DNA from: Pedobacter mucosus
GTDB taxonomy: Bacteria; Bacteroidota; Bacteroidia; Sphingobacteriales; Sphingobacteriaceae
DNA: 64,000 nucleotides
Assembly: GCF_022200785.1 (NCBI RefSeq)
Contig: NZ_CP087585.1
Coordinates: 4,030,001 to 4,094,000 of the forward strand
Direction: 5' to 3'
The position numbers were made by a program, and so were the translations under genes. The notes under the pieces are model-generated. The model was not told the DNA's origin, made no database searches, and worked only from the letters and a program-made list of their open reading frames with translations. Positions 1 to 8,618 of this stretch are shown here, piece after piece; positions within the stretch are counted from its first letter, which is position 1, and every line of letters starts with the position of its first letter.

Positions 1-610
1 CTTCAATATCATTCGGATTAATGGAGTTTAACGTTCCACCTGGAATTGGAACTCCATCCAAAACGATTAAAGCATTGTTATTTCCATTAATTGATCTTGC
101 TCCACGCAACGTAATTCTAACTTGGGGATCAATACCGTTATTAACCGTGTTAACTTGCAAACCTGCAGCTTTTGCGGTTAAACCATTTGCAATGTTAGTT
201 ACATTGGTTTGCGTTAAATCTTTCGCGGCAACAGTTGTAGTGGAATAGCCGATTTCTTTCGCCTGTCGTTTGATACCCAACGCACCTGTTACCACCACTT
301 CTCCTAATTGCTGAGAATCAGAGGATAATGATGCATTAATAATGTTTGATGAGCCAAGGGTAAATTCTCGAGTTGCAAAACCTAAACTTGATATTACAAG
401 TGTTTTTGCATTCGTCGGCACTGATATTGAAAACTTACCATCAGCACCTGTGGAGGCGCCAATATTAGTTCCCTTGACTTTTACAGATACGCCTGGAATA
501 GGGAGTTTGTCATCCAATGATGTAACTGTACCGGTGATTGTTCGATCTTGTGCAAATGCGGTTGTGGAACATAGCAAAAAAATGAACAAACTTTGTAGAA
601 GTTTTTTCAT
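1..610 (-). CDS. SusC/RagA-family TonB-linked outer membrane receptor, N-terminal part (cut by window edge)
   Basis: Reading the minus strand from the ATG at 608-610 gives a protein beginning MKKLLQSLFIFLLCS with a signal peptide ending near AFAQ. A carboxypeptidase-like regulatory domain follows (GTVTSLDDKLPIPGVSVKVK), then a TonB-box-like stretch (LGEVVVTGALG) and the start of the plug domain with the SusC-typical motif ITLRGARSINGNN and ALIVLDGVPIPGG. The frame stays open to base 1, so about 203 residues are visible of a family usually near 1000. SusC-like proteins import glycans or peptides across the outer membrane together with a SusD lipoprotein, which would lie just outside the window. 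The substrate cannot be inferred. The next gene upstream on the same strand is an M14 peptidase. Confidence 0.93.
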   Translation of the reverse strand, partial: MKKLLQSLFIFLLCSTTAFAQDRTITGTVTSLDDKLPIPGVSVKVKGTNIGASTGADGKFSISVPTNAKTLVISSLGFATREFTLGSSNIINASLSSDSQQLGEVVVTGALGIKRQAKEIGYSTTTVAAKDLTQTNVTNIANGLTAKAAGLQVNTVNNGIDPQVRITLRGARSINGNNNALIVLDGVPIPGGTLNSINPNDIE

Positions 611-863
611 AATAATTTCAGTTAGTTGATTATGCACTAAGTTATAACTACTTAGCTTAACAAACTAATAAGATTTAACAAATTTTAACATTTATTTTAT
701 TATAAAAAACTGCACTTAAACAACTGTAGGCGTGTTTTTATAAGAATATGAAGATAATATTTAAATTTGAAGTTATATTATGTAACTTTTATACTATAAA
801 ATAGATTTTAAAAAAAAATTAAAGGATTCTAATTTGGCTTTAATGCCTTTAAACTTATCAGTA

Positions 864-3359
864 CTAATAACTGCAGAAAATTATATTCCCATAGAGTGTT
901 TTGCCACCTTCCCAAAAATTTCTGAAGAGTGGGTCGTTAGCTAAATAAACTACTTGACCTCGTCCAAAATCTTGAACACCGATTAATAATCCTGTCTTTA
1001 ATTCTTCGCGAACTTTTTTCCCAACTACTCCGGCCATTAAACTTTTGCTATCCACTAAACCTATATTCCAACCTTTAATAAAAGGCTCATAAATTTTTCG
1101 GTCTGTTTTTAAAGTATAATAACTTTTCCCGATTCCATAAGAGAATGGATGAGTTGCATCAAGGTTTATTTTATAAATAGCACCAGGAATTGCAAATTCG
1201 TAATCATCTTTATCTTTATTTTTAAATAGCAGTTTACTTACTTCGGGTTTTTCGTCTTTTTTAATAACCAATTCCTTCTTTTTAATATCGAAGCCTTTCT
1301 TTTCTAAAACACTTTCAATAGCATCTTCCATCAAAATGAGTTTGCCACCTTTATTTATCCAAGCGGTTAATCCATCACCAACAAAATCTTTATAACTTCC
1401 ATCAGGCAGAATCAAAGTATTTACCTTATTTATATCTAGACTATTAATGTCTTTTGCGTTAATGATACTTGGCGATAAGTTTAAATCATGCTCAATGTAA
1501 AACCAAACTTCTCCGAAAGCCAGTGATGAAACTTCGCTACCAGAAACGATTGCAATTTTCGGCTGCTTCAAAATGGGATAAACATTTGATCCAAAATCTT
1601 TTCCTTTTTCTACAAAACCACTGCTCACAGCTTGAATTGGCTTGTTCGCTTTTGTCGCAATCGCTACAACCTTGTCTTTAACATCTTTTATCATTTTTTC
1701 ATTTTCTACTCTTAAAACAATCAATGTTCCGGCAGGGTAAGCTTTGCCAGCAACGGTAAAAGCAATATCAGCTTGGCGGACCTTAATTTTTTCTTTCTGC
1801 AGGCCAACCAAAACCTGGGCGTCTTCTGCGGTTCCCCATGAGAATAACCAAGCTAAAGGTTTATCCACATTGGTTGATGTAGCCTTGCTTTCTTCAATGT
1901 TTGAATATTTACCCTTAAAATTTTCTTTGCTGGCATAACCTTTTAAACTATAAATATAAGGAAGGGCCCATGCGGTGATATCATAAGTATTAGAATCTGT
2001 TACAAAGGTTTGCGGCTCTAATAAAACGTTTGCTAAAACAGATCTTGATTGCTGAACATTTACGATCAAATCATTTCGGCCAACGGTAAAAGATTCTTCC
2101 TTTTGAGTATCATAATCAAACCCTCGTCCGGTTTTATCTCCACCAAAAGCAAAATCAATTTTATTTTTTGTTAGCAATTCTGCTAGTTTTTTCAGCCTTG
2201 ATAAGTTATCTGCTTTTATAATATAGCTTTTATAAATCCCCGGCGAAGTAATCAAAGCCTGTTGGAAATATTTTTTGTACTCCTCTAAAAGCTTATTATG
2301 ATTTTGAGAAGCTACCTCAACGGTCGACATTCCTGTAGTAAAATGGTGTGCAATTCTATCTTTTAGCGTCAAAGTATCGCCATCATTAGTAACCACCGAT
2401 AATCCAGCCCTAATTCCACCCTGCTCATAAGTCATGCCGATTGATCCATTGTATAAAGGATAGGTATCTCCATAGGATGGATAAAGTAAATCAAAGCGCT
2501 CTTTAGTAAAATACCCCCAACCTTCAGCATCAAAATATTTGGCATTATTTTTACCAACTACCACTTGAAAACTTTTCTGCCAAGGTGTAATATCTTGATG
2601 AACCGGCTCTGCTGCAGGAGCAAAATAGTAAGGCTCGTTATAACTTTGTTCATGAAAATCTACATGAACTTGTGGCATCCATTGGTTATATAAGGCCAAC
2701 CTTTGCTGACTTTCAATTTGTGTTTGCCAGGCCCAATCGCGATTTAAATCAAAATAATAATGATTTGGTCTGCCTCCTGGCCAAGGCTCTATATGTTCTC
2801 TAGCGCTTGCGTCAGAATTAGGAAGTTTACCCACCACGCTATTAAAATAATTTACATATCGATCTCTTCCATCAGGATTTAAACATGGATCGATAACCAC
2901 TACGGTATTTTTTAACCATTGATTTGCCTGACTATTTTGCCCTGAAGATAAAGTGTAAAGCATTTTCATAGCCGTTTCAGTAGAATTAGCTTCATTACCA
3001 TGAACATTGTAGCTTAGCCACACAATGGTTGGCTGTGATGTTAAATCAACATTATTGGTAGTGCCAGAAGATAGTTTTATGTTATTACGCTGGATTTCCT
3101 CCAGTTTACTGATATTTTCTGAGGAAGAAATTACCGCAACCAGTAAAGGTCTGCCTTCATTGGTTTTCCCATATTCTATTAGCTTGATATTTTGTGGTGA
3201 AGCAGCTGCAGTTTGTCTAAAATAATCCGCAACCTTATAATGCGGCGTAAAATGCGACCCTAATTCATACCCCAAAAACGTGTCTGGAGATTTTATTTGA
3301 GCATTAACAAAAAAAAATGAATGTATCGCAATAAGGCAGATCGTTAAGCTTTTCTTCAT
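864..3359 (-). CDS. M14-family zinc carboxypeptidase-like exported protein
   Basis: The 831-residue product starts with a signal peptide (MKKSLTICLIAIHSFFFVNAQ). The M14 peptidase domain occupies about residues 35-340. The zinc motif HGNE gives H120 and E123, NPDGRD lies at about 161-166, the third zinc histidine is probably in VHVDFHEQ (H232 or H236), and the candidate catalytic glutamate lies in MTYEQGG near 309. M14 enzymes remove C-terminal residues from peptides in the periplasm or outside the cell. The long C-terminal part (about 340-831) resembles that of the second M14 protein at 51850-54552 and contains a glutamine-amidotransferase-like segment with no peptidase motif. The gene lies 253 bp upstream of the susC-like gene on the same strand, but the gap argues against tight coupling. 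The exact substrate is unknown. Confidence 0.85.
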   Translation of the reverse strand: MKKSLTICLIAIHSFFFVNAQIKSPDTFLGYELGSHFTPHYKVADYFRQTAAASPQNIKLIEYGKTNEGRPLLVAVISSSENISKLEEIQRNNIKLSSGTTNNVDLTSQPTIVWLSYNVHGNEANSTETAMKMLYTLSSGQNSQANQWLKNTVVVIDPCLNPDGRDRYVNYFNSVVGKLPNSDASAREHIEPWPGGRPNHYYFDLNRDWAWQTQIESQQRLALYNQWMPQVHVDFHEQSYNEPYYFAPAAEPVHQDITPWQKSFQVVVGKNNAKYFDAEGWGYFTKERFDLLYPSYGDTYPLYNGSIGMTYEQGGIRAGLSVVTNDGDTLTLKDRIAHHFTTGMSTVEVASQNHNKLLEEYKKYFQQALITSPGIYKSYIIKADNLSRLKKLAELLTKNKIDFAFGGDKTGRGFDYDTQKEESFTVGRNDLIVNVQQSRSVLANVLLEPQTFVTDSNTYDITAWALPYIYSLKGYASKENFKGKYSNIEESKATSTNVDKPLAWLFSWGTAEDAQVLVGLQKEKIKVRQADIAFTVAGKAYPAGTLIVLRVENEKMIKDVKDKVVAIATKANKPIQAVSSGFVEKGKDFGSNVYPILKQPKIAIVSGSEVSSLAFGEVWFYIEHDLNLSPSIINAKDINSLDINKVNTLILPDGSYKDFVGDGLTAWINKGGKLILMEDAIESVLEKKGFDIKKKELVIKKDEKPEVSKLLFKNKDKDDYEFAIPGAIYKINLDATHPFSYGIGKSYYTLKTDRKIYEPFIKGWNIGLVDSKSLMAGVVGKKVREELKTGLLIGVQDFGRGQVVYLANDPLFRNFWEGGKTLYGNIIFCSY

Positions 3360-3383
3360 AAAATAAAATTTTACCTAATGTAC

Positions 3384-3391
3384 TAAATTTG
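3384..3391 (+). promoter_or_regulatory. Candidate -7 promoter element for murF
   Basis: TAAATTTG matches the Bacteroidota -7 consensus TAnnTTTG and lies 52 bp upstream of the murF ATG. No convincing -33 TTTG lies at the usual spacing, so this is a sequence match only. Confidence 0.3.
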
Positions 3392-3442
3392 TTTTTTATT
3401 GCTGTGAAAGCTTAATTTTACAGCAGATATTTTACGATAAAC

Positions 3443-4744
3443 ATGGTTACAAGCGAAAGTTTATATAATTACTACTTAGAAAACCCAACAATTTCTACTG
3501 ATACCAGAAACATTACCAAAGGATGCATTTTTTTTGCGTTGAAAGGAGATAATTTTAATGCCAATGGGTTTGCTGCAGAAGCAATAGACAAAGGCGCTGC
3601 TTATGCCGTTGTAGATGAAGAATCAGCCGTAACAAATAATCAATGTTTACTGGTAAATGATGTTTTATTAGCTTTGCAGGATTTAGCCCGACACCATCGT
3701 AATAATTTAAATATTCCAGTAATTGGTTTAACCGGAAGCAATGGAAAAACGACGAGTAAAGAATTATTAAATGCCGTTTTAGCAGAGCGTTACACCACTT
3801 TTGCAACTTTTGGAAACCTCAATAACCATATTGGTGTTCCCCTTTCTATTTTATCAATTAATAAAACGGACGAAATTGCGGTAATTGAAATGGGTGCCAA
3901 TCATCAAAAAGAAATTGAATTGCTATGTAGCATAGCGCAACCTACCCATGGTATTATTACCAATGTTGGTATGGCGCATTTAGATGGATTTGGAGGTTTT
4001 GAGGGGGTTAAAAAAGGTAAGGCGGAATTGTATACTTACTTAAAGGCAACTCAAGGTTATATTTTTATCAACAGAAATAATGCTTATTTAATGGAAATGA
4101 GCTATACAGCTGGACTGAGCAAATTAATTTATTACGGAACAGAGAGTGGAAACACCATTAAAGGAACGCTAAAAAGTAGCGATCCATTTATCGAAATTGA
4201 TTGGACAAATCATGAAATTTCTTCAACAGTAAAAACCCATTTAACGGGTAGCTATAATTTTGAAAATATACTTGCCGCCATTTGTATTGGAGATTTTTTT
4301 GACATGAAACCGGAAGAAATTAACAATGGCCTTTCTAAGTATCAACCGATAAATAACAGATCGCAGTTAACTGAAACTGATAAAAATAAAGTGATTTGCG
4401 ATTTCTATAATGCAAATCCAAGCAGCATGACCGCAGCTTTAGAGAATATTTCGGCCATTACGGCTGATCAAAAAACGGCCATCTTAGGAGATATGTTTGA
4501 GTTAGGGCCGGAATCTGCTGAGCAACACTTATTAATTGCAAAGAAAGCTACGGAGAGCGGATTAGATAAAATTATTTTTATCGGGAAGTATTTTTATGCG
4601 CTCAAAAATCAATTTAATGCTGAGTTTTTTGAAACTCCAGCTGAGGCTGCAGATTATTTAAAACAGAAAGCTATTGATAATAACTTGGTTTTATTAAAGG
4701 GATCTCGAGGGATGAAACTCGAAAGTTTGTTGCAGTATTTGTAA
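3443..4744 (+). CDS. murF: UDP-N-acetylmuramoyl-tripeptide--D-alanyl-D-alanine ligase
   Basis: MurF adds D-Ala-D-Ala to UDP-MurNAc-tripeptide in the cytoplasm with ATP, the last cytoplasmic peptide step of peptidoglycan synthesis. The 433-residue protein has the N-terminal uridine-binding domain (TDTRNITKGCIFFALKG), the Mur ligase P-loop GLTGSNGKTT at residues 95-104, the central motif VIEMGANHQKEI, the LTGSYNFENILAA segment and the C-terminal domain with the motif FYNANPSSMTAAL. Length is normal for the family. It stands alone between two minus-strand genes and is not in a dcw cluster here. The ATG start gives a correctly aligned N-terminus. Confidence 0.96.
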   Translation: MVTSESLYNYYLENPTISTDTRNITKGCIFFALKGDNFNANGFAAEAIDKGAAYAVVDEESAVTNNQCLLVNDVLLALQDLARHHRNNLNIPVIGLTGSNGKTTSKELLNAVLAERYTTFATFGNLNNHIGVPLSILSINKTDEIAVIEMGANHQKEIELLCSIAQPTHGIITNVGMAHLDGFGGFEGVKKGKAELYTYLKATQGYIFINRNNAYLMEMSYTAGLSKLIYYGTESGNTIKGTLKSSDPFIEIDWTNHEISSTVKTHLTGSYNFENILAAICIGDFFDMKPEEINNGLSKYQPINNRSQLTETDKNKVICDFYNANPSSMTAALENISAITADQKTAILGDMFELGPESAEQHLLIAKKATESGLDKIIFIGKYFYALKNQFNAEFFETPAEAADYLKQKAIDNNLVLLKGSRGMKLESLLQYL

Positions 4745-5099
4745 AGCCCCACTTAAATCCTCCCCAGAAGGGAGGACTTTTCGGATGAGGTATATGTTTT
4801 TTTGTGGTTGATCAATTCGGTTACATGTTATAACCCAAATTACTATCAAGCGTACAGCTATGGCTTATACCAAACTCCTTAAATTTTTTCTCTTCGTGGG
4901 AAAAAAACAGAAATTAACTTAATAACAAATTTTAATAATGTGAGGCTTTTGGATTTATTGCTGGAATCCAAAAAATTACCGTAGCCAATTGCGGCTATTA
5001 AGATTAACTTGGGTTTAAAGTACCCTTCCTTGTTTCCCTTCCCTCGGGGGAGGGATAGCAGAAACTCACCCAAAGCACAAACTTTAACAGGGTGGGGCT
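4745..5099. repeat. Gene-free spacer bounded by short inverted repeats
   Basis: The 411-bp gap between murF and the receptor gene holds no convincing gene. The octamer AGCCCCAC at 4745-4752 returns inverted as GTGGGGCT at 5092-5099. Just inside are the C/G-rich palindromic blocks CCTCCCCAGAAGGGAGG (4760-4776) and CCCTCGGGGGAGGG (5041-5054). Such blocks are typical of degenerate intergenic repeats in Sphingobacteriaceae. A 64-codon minus-strand open frame inside (4879-5073) has no family hallmark and crosses the palindromic block, so I did not call it. Confidence 0.35.
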
Positions 5100-5100
5100 A

Positions 5101-5132
5101 AAAAAAAGCACCATACATTTCTGTACGGTGCT
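5101..5132 (-). terminator. Rho-independent terminator of the 5156-8017 receptor gene
   Basis: Read on the minus strand, AGCACCGTACA-GAAA-TGTATGGTGCT forms an 11-bp stem (one G-U pair) closed by a GAAA tetraloop and followed by a run of seven T. It lies 24 bp past the receptor stop codon. Confidence 0.85.
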
Positions 5133-5155
5133 TTCCAGTTTGTTTAGTTATTATA

Positions 5156-8017
5156 TTAAAAAGTACAGGCAATTTTGCCGTAAACGTATCGTCCGCTAAA
5201 GCCGAATTGACTTACCGCTCTTGGATATAAAAATCTTCCATTCGAAGTATTATCAAGCGATCCTGAATAAGTACTTCCGGCAACGCCGCTTAAATTATTA
5301 ACATTATCGCGAGGATCGATGTACAATTTATCTGGATAAACATCAAAAATGTTATTTGCGCCAACCGTAACCGACCACATTTTATTAGCCTGATAGCTTA
5401 CCGAAAAATCACTCACCCATTTTGGAGAAAATGTTTGATCTAGTTGAGCAGGTAAACCATTTGCAGCAATATTTGGATCAACTGCATTTAAAAATGTTAC
5501 CTCACCAAAACGAACAGTTCTAGCAACAAATGACAATTTATCAATGTTATAAGTCGCTGTAAGGTTTAATTTGTTTTTCGGCACTGAGCTTTCAAAACGT
5601 GAGCGTTCTAAACGATCAAATAATTTTGCTTTTAAACTTGGATCACTTTCAATTTTGTCTGATCCTTGAACACTTCTAACAACTGTTTTATTTACATTAC
5701 CAGCTACGCTTAAAATTAAACTGCTTTTTGCTCCTAAAGAAAATTTATTAGTTAAAACAACATCAATTCCCGCGGTATTAGTAGTAATTGCATTAGTGAA
5801 AAATTGTACGCTATTAACCTGAGCGCTTGGATCAACAGTATTTAAAATCTGGTTAACTACGCCTGTTGGTATTAAAGCACCAGCACTTGTACGCTCACGA
5901 GCATATTGACTAGAGAAAACAATACGATCACTGATATCAATATTATAAGCATCAATGGTAAAAGTAAAAGTTTTAGCTATTCTACCTGCTAAACCTAAAC
6001 TACCAGATTTTGAAATTTCCGGTTTTAAAGCACCAACACCAAATTGACTCACAATAGGATTGCTATTATTCACTGTTAAAACTTGCGTTGCATTACCTGC
6101 TACAAACTGAGTAGACTCATTATTAAAATATTGTTGATGTAAAGATGGTGCTCTAAAACCTGTTGCATAAGCACCACGTAAAGAAATATCTCCAAAAAGC
6201 GTAACCTTACCTGTAAATTTATATGAAAAGTTTGAACCAAAATCGCTAAAGTTTTCATAACGACCTGCTGCCTCTAAAGTTACTCTCGGACCGAATTCTG
6301 CCTCAAAATCTGCGTAAGCACCAAGGTTATTTCTTGATTGATCTACCGCGTTAGCTGGTTTGAATCCAGGAAAAACCTGTGAGCCTGATGCTGTTGGCGA
6401 AGTACCAATTAATCGACCTCCATTTGAATAAGATAATAATTCACCTTCTTTAATTTGATAGTTATCTACCCTAAATTCTGCACCAAATGCAGTATTTAAT
6501 GATGTTAAAAAACCACCATCGAAAGTATGTTTCTTATTTATATCAAAGTTGCTTGTGTTTTGTCTGAACAACAATTCTCCAGCATAAAACGAAGTAGGAC
6601 TTGTTCCAATAGGCAAGGATGCATTTACTGTATTTGTAATATCAAATTTGATTGTATTTTCACCGCTTGTATTACTTAAATCATAATCCCAAGTACCCAA
6701 TTTACCCCTTAAACCTACTGAGAAAGAATAATCATTAATTTTGGTATCGATGAAAGGAAGAAATCCGTTGGGATAAAGCGATAGATCTATTTGAGTAGTT
6801 TGTGTAGGTAGGCGATAAAAACCAGCTGCACTTCCGGTTTTATGTGTGAAACCTGCCGCATAATACAATTGAGTTGTTTTGCCAAAATTAAACTGACCAT
6901 TTAAAAATCCACCTCCATTTTTAGAATCCGAATTTCCGACACGCATGTTGTTACGATCTAAACCATTTGCTGCAGCTCTTGCATCATCTGCGGCTTTGAT
7001 ACTAGCAAAACGGGCTTGAAAAGCGGCTTCAGTTTCTGTTGCGCCTTTGGTTGGATTTGCAGAATATAATAATGGCCGAGTATCTAAACCACCACGATTC
7101 GTGAAATCACGCTGTAAATATTGACCAGCAAAATTGATAAAGCCTTTATCATTTTTAAAAGCCCATCCTTTACTAAAATCTGCCTGAAATGTGCGGCCAT
7201 CGCTAAAATCGCGACCTAAAGCACTTGAAGAAGACTGACCAAATGAGGTAGAAAAACTATATGGAGTTACTTTTTTTAATACAATGTTGATTACACCTGC
7301 AATCGCATCAGATCCATATTGAGCCGCAGCACCATCACGCAAAACTTCAATACGCTCAATTGCAGCAACCGGAATAGAGTTTAAATCTGTACCAACAGAA
7401 CCACGTCCGAAGGTTCCGTTAATATTTACTAGCGCCGTGGTGTGACGGCGTTTTCCGTTAACCAAAACTAAAACCTGATCTGGCCCTAAACCACGCAAAG
7501 ATGCTGGATCAATATGATCCGTTCCATCAGCAACGGTTTGCCGGTTTGAGCTAAAAGAAGGTGCAACGAAATTTAAAATCTGTGTTAAATCTGTTTGAGC
7601 AAAGGCTTTAACGTCTTTAGTAGAAATTAGATCAACTGGAACAACGCTTTCAATGTTGGTTCTGGGTGTAGATCTTGAGCCGATTACCACCACATCTTCT
7701 AACAATGCTTTTGAATCTTGTAAAACAAAATCTAATGTTTTAACAGTGTTGTCAATTTGAACGTCAGATTCTGAAGTTACAGAACCTGTAAACGATACGC
7801 GAATTTTATAAGCTCCAGCAGCTGGAAACTTTAAAGCATATAATCCATTAGCATCAGTTGATGTTCCTAATTTTGCGCCGATAACCTGAACGGTTGCCCC
7901 AGGGATTGCCAAGCCAGTAGAATCGGTAACTTTACCTTTTAAACCTTGAGCAAATAATTGAGTGGAAATAATGAGAAAAAAGGCAGGTAAAGAGATTTTA
8001 AGTAAAGATTTAATCAT
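5156..8017 (-). CDS. TonB-dependent receptor with carboxypeptidase-like regulatory domain
   Basis: The 953-residue outer membrane receptor has a signal peptide (ending QLFAQ), a carboxypeptidase-like beta-sandwich (GLKGKVTDSTGLAIPGATVQ, about residues 25-110), a TonB-box-like segment (LEDVVVIGSRS), a plug domain (SLRGLGPDQVLVLVNGKRRH, then IERIEVLRDGAAAQYGSDA and INIVLKK) and a beta-barrel ending in F. The plug is of the TonB-dependent siderophore, vitamin or peptide type rather than SusC (no SusC signature, and no SusD gene beside it). It probably imports a small ligand across the outer membrane with energy from TonB-ExbBD; the ligand is unknown. The gene is monocistronic by layout, with a terminator right behind it. 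Confidence 0.9.
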   Translation of the reverse strand: MIKSLLKISLPAFFLIISTQLFAQGLKGKVTDSTGLAIPGATVQVIGAKLGTSTDANGLYALKFPAAGAYKIRVSFTGSVTSESDVQIDNTVKTLDFVLQDSKALLEDVVVIGSRSTPRTNIESVVPVDLISTKDVKAFAQTDLTQILNFVAPSFSSNRQTVADGTDHIDPASLRGLGPDQVLVLVNGKRRHTTALVNINGTFGRGSVGTDLNSIPVAAIERIEVLRDGAAAQYGSDAIAGVINIVLKKVTPYSFSTSFGQSSSSALGRDFSDGRTFQADFSKGWAFKNDKGFINFAGQYLQRDFTNRGGLDTRPLLYSANPTKGATETEAAFQARFASIKAADDARAAANGLDRNNMRVGNSDSKNGGGFLNGQFNFGKTTQLYYAAGFTHKTGSAAGFYRLPTQTTQIDLSLYPNGFLPFIDTKINDYSFSVGLRGKLGTWDYDLSNTSGENTIKFDITNTVNASLPIGTSPTSFYAGELLFRQNTSNFDINKKHTFDGGFLTSLNTAFGAEFRVDNYQIKEGELLSYSNGGRLIGTSPTASGSQVFPGFKPANAVDQSRNNLGAYADFEAEFGPRVTLEAAGRYENFSDFGSNFSYKFTGKVTLFGDISLRGAYATGFRAPSLHQQYFNNESTQFVAGNATQVLTVNNSNPIVSQFGVGALKPEISKSGSLGLAGRIAKTFTFTIDAYNIDISDRIVFSSQYARERTSAGALIPTGVVNQILNTVDPSAQVNSVQFFTNAITTNTAGIDVVLTNKFSLGAKSSLILSVAGNVNKTVVRSVQGSDKIESDPSLKAKLFDRLERSRFESSVPKNKLNLTATYNIDKLSFVARTVRFGEVTFLNAVDPNIAANGLPAQLDQTFSPKWVSDFSVSYQANKMWSVTVGANNIFDVYPDKLYIDPRDNVNNLSGVAGSTYSGSLDNTSNGRFLYPRAVSQFGFSGRYVYGKIACTF

Positions 8018-8129
8018 AAGTTACATTGTTTTTAAAACAATAATAACAAAATTATTACATTAAATCACTTATGACTAAAGAAATAATTGAAAAATTAATA
8101 GTAATGCAACTGTTAGGTAAAAATTAGAT

Positions 8130-8618
8130 TTATTTTACTTGTTCCACAAGTATACCTACATCACTAATTTCTAAAAGCGGATTATCTCTCATATTTTGTT
8201 CAATATCTATTGTGAATTTTCCGTTTTTATCAAAATAATAATTTGAAAGCAAAGGCAAAACGTAATTAAAGACATTTCCTGATCCACTTCCTAACCATTC
8301 ACCATCGTTTTTGGCCAGTTTATACTGATAACGTTTAGTGTTTTCCTTATAACCGCCTTTAAAATGTGCCAAAATAAAAATATTTGAATATTTATAATCC
8401 GCTGTATGCCTTAATTTAAAGTATACATTATATTTTTTCGTATTATCTTTAACCTCAAAAGATACAGTAATGTGATTGCGGTAAGTCCATTTACGATCTG
8501 TAATTTCCCTATTGCTATCTACAAGCCTTGAATCGCATCCCGCGAAGAGGAATAAAATAAGTACCGCTGCTAACAGAAAATTTATATTATTCAGTCGCTG
8601 GTTTATTCTCGGAGCCAT
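8130..8618 (-). CDS. gldH: Gliding-motility lipoprotein GldH family
   Basis: The 162-residue protein has a lipoprotein signal peptide with lipobox LFAGC (cysteine near residue 28) and a compact beta-rich domain with motifs FKLRHTADYKYSNIFIL, GEWLGSGSG and a C-terminal SDVGILVE typical of GldH. In Flavobacterium johnsoniae GldH is needed for gliding and type IX secretion-linked functions, and homologs also occur in non-gliding Bacteroidota. The ATG at 8618 overlaps the 3' end of the upstream ricT-like gene by 32 bp, and no later Met precedes the hydrophobic segment, so the overlapping start is the best choice. It is the last gene of a delta'-ricT-gldH operon. Confidence 0.88.
   Translation of the reverse strand: MAPRINQRLNNINFLLAAVLILFLFAGCDSRLVDSNREITDRKWTYRNHITVSFEVKDNTKKYNVYFKLRHTADYKYSNIFILAHFKGGYKENTKRYQYKLAKNDGEWLGSGSGNVFNYVLPLLSNYYFDKNGKFTIDIEQNMRDNPLLEISDVGILVEQVK

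Noticed and set aside
21..629. Plus-strand open frames at 21-248 and 342-629
   Set aside because: They are antisense to the susC-like gene, which has a signal peptide, regulatory domain and plug motifs in the minus strand.
4879..5073. 64-codon minus-strand frame in the murF-receptor gap
   Set aside because: It crosses palindromic spacer blocks, has no homology hallmark and no clear start context.
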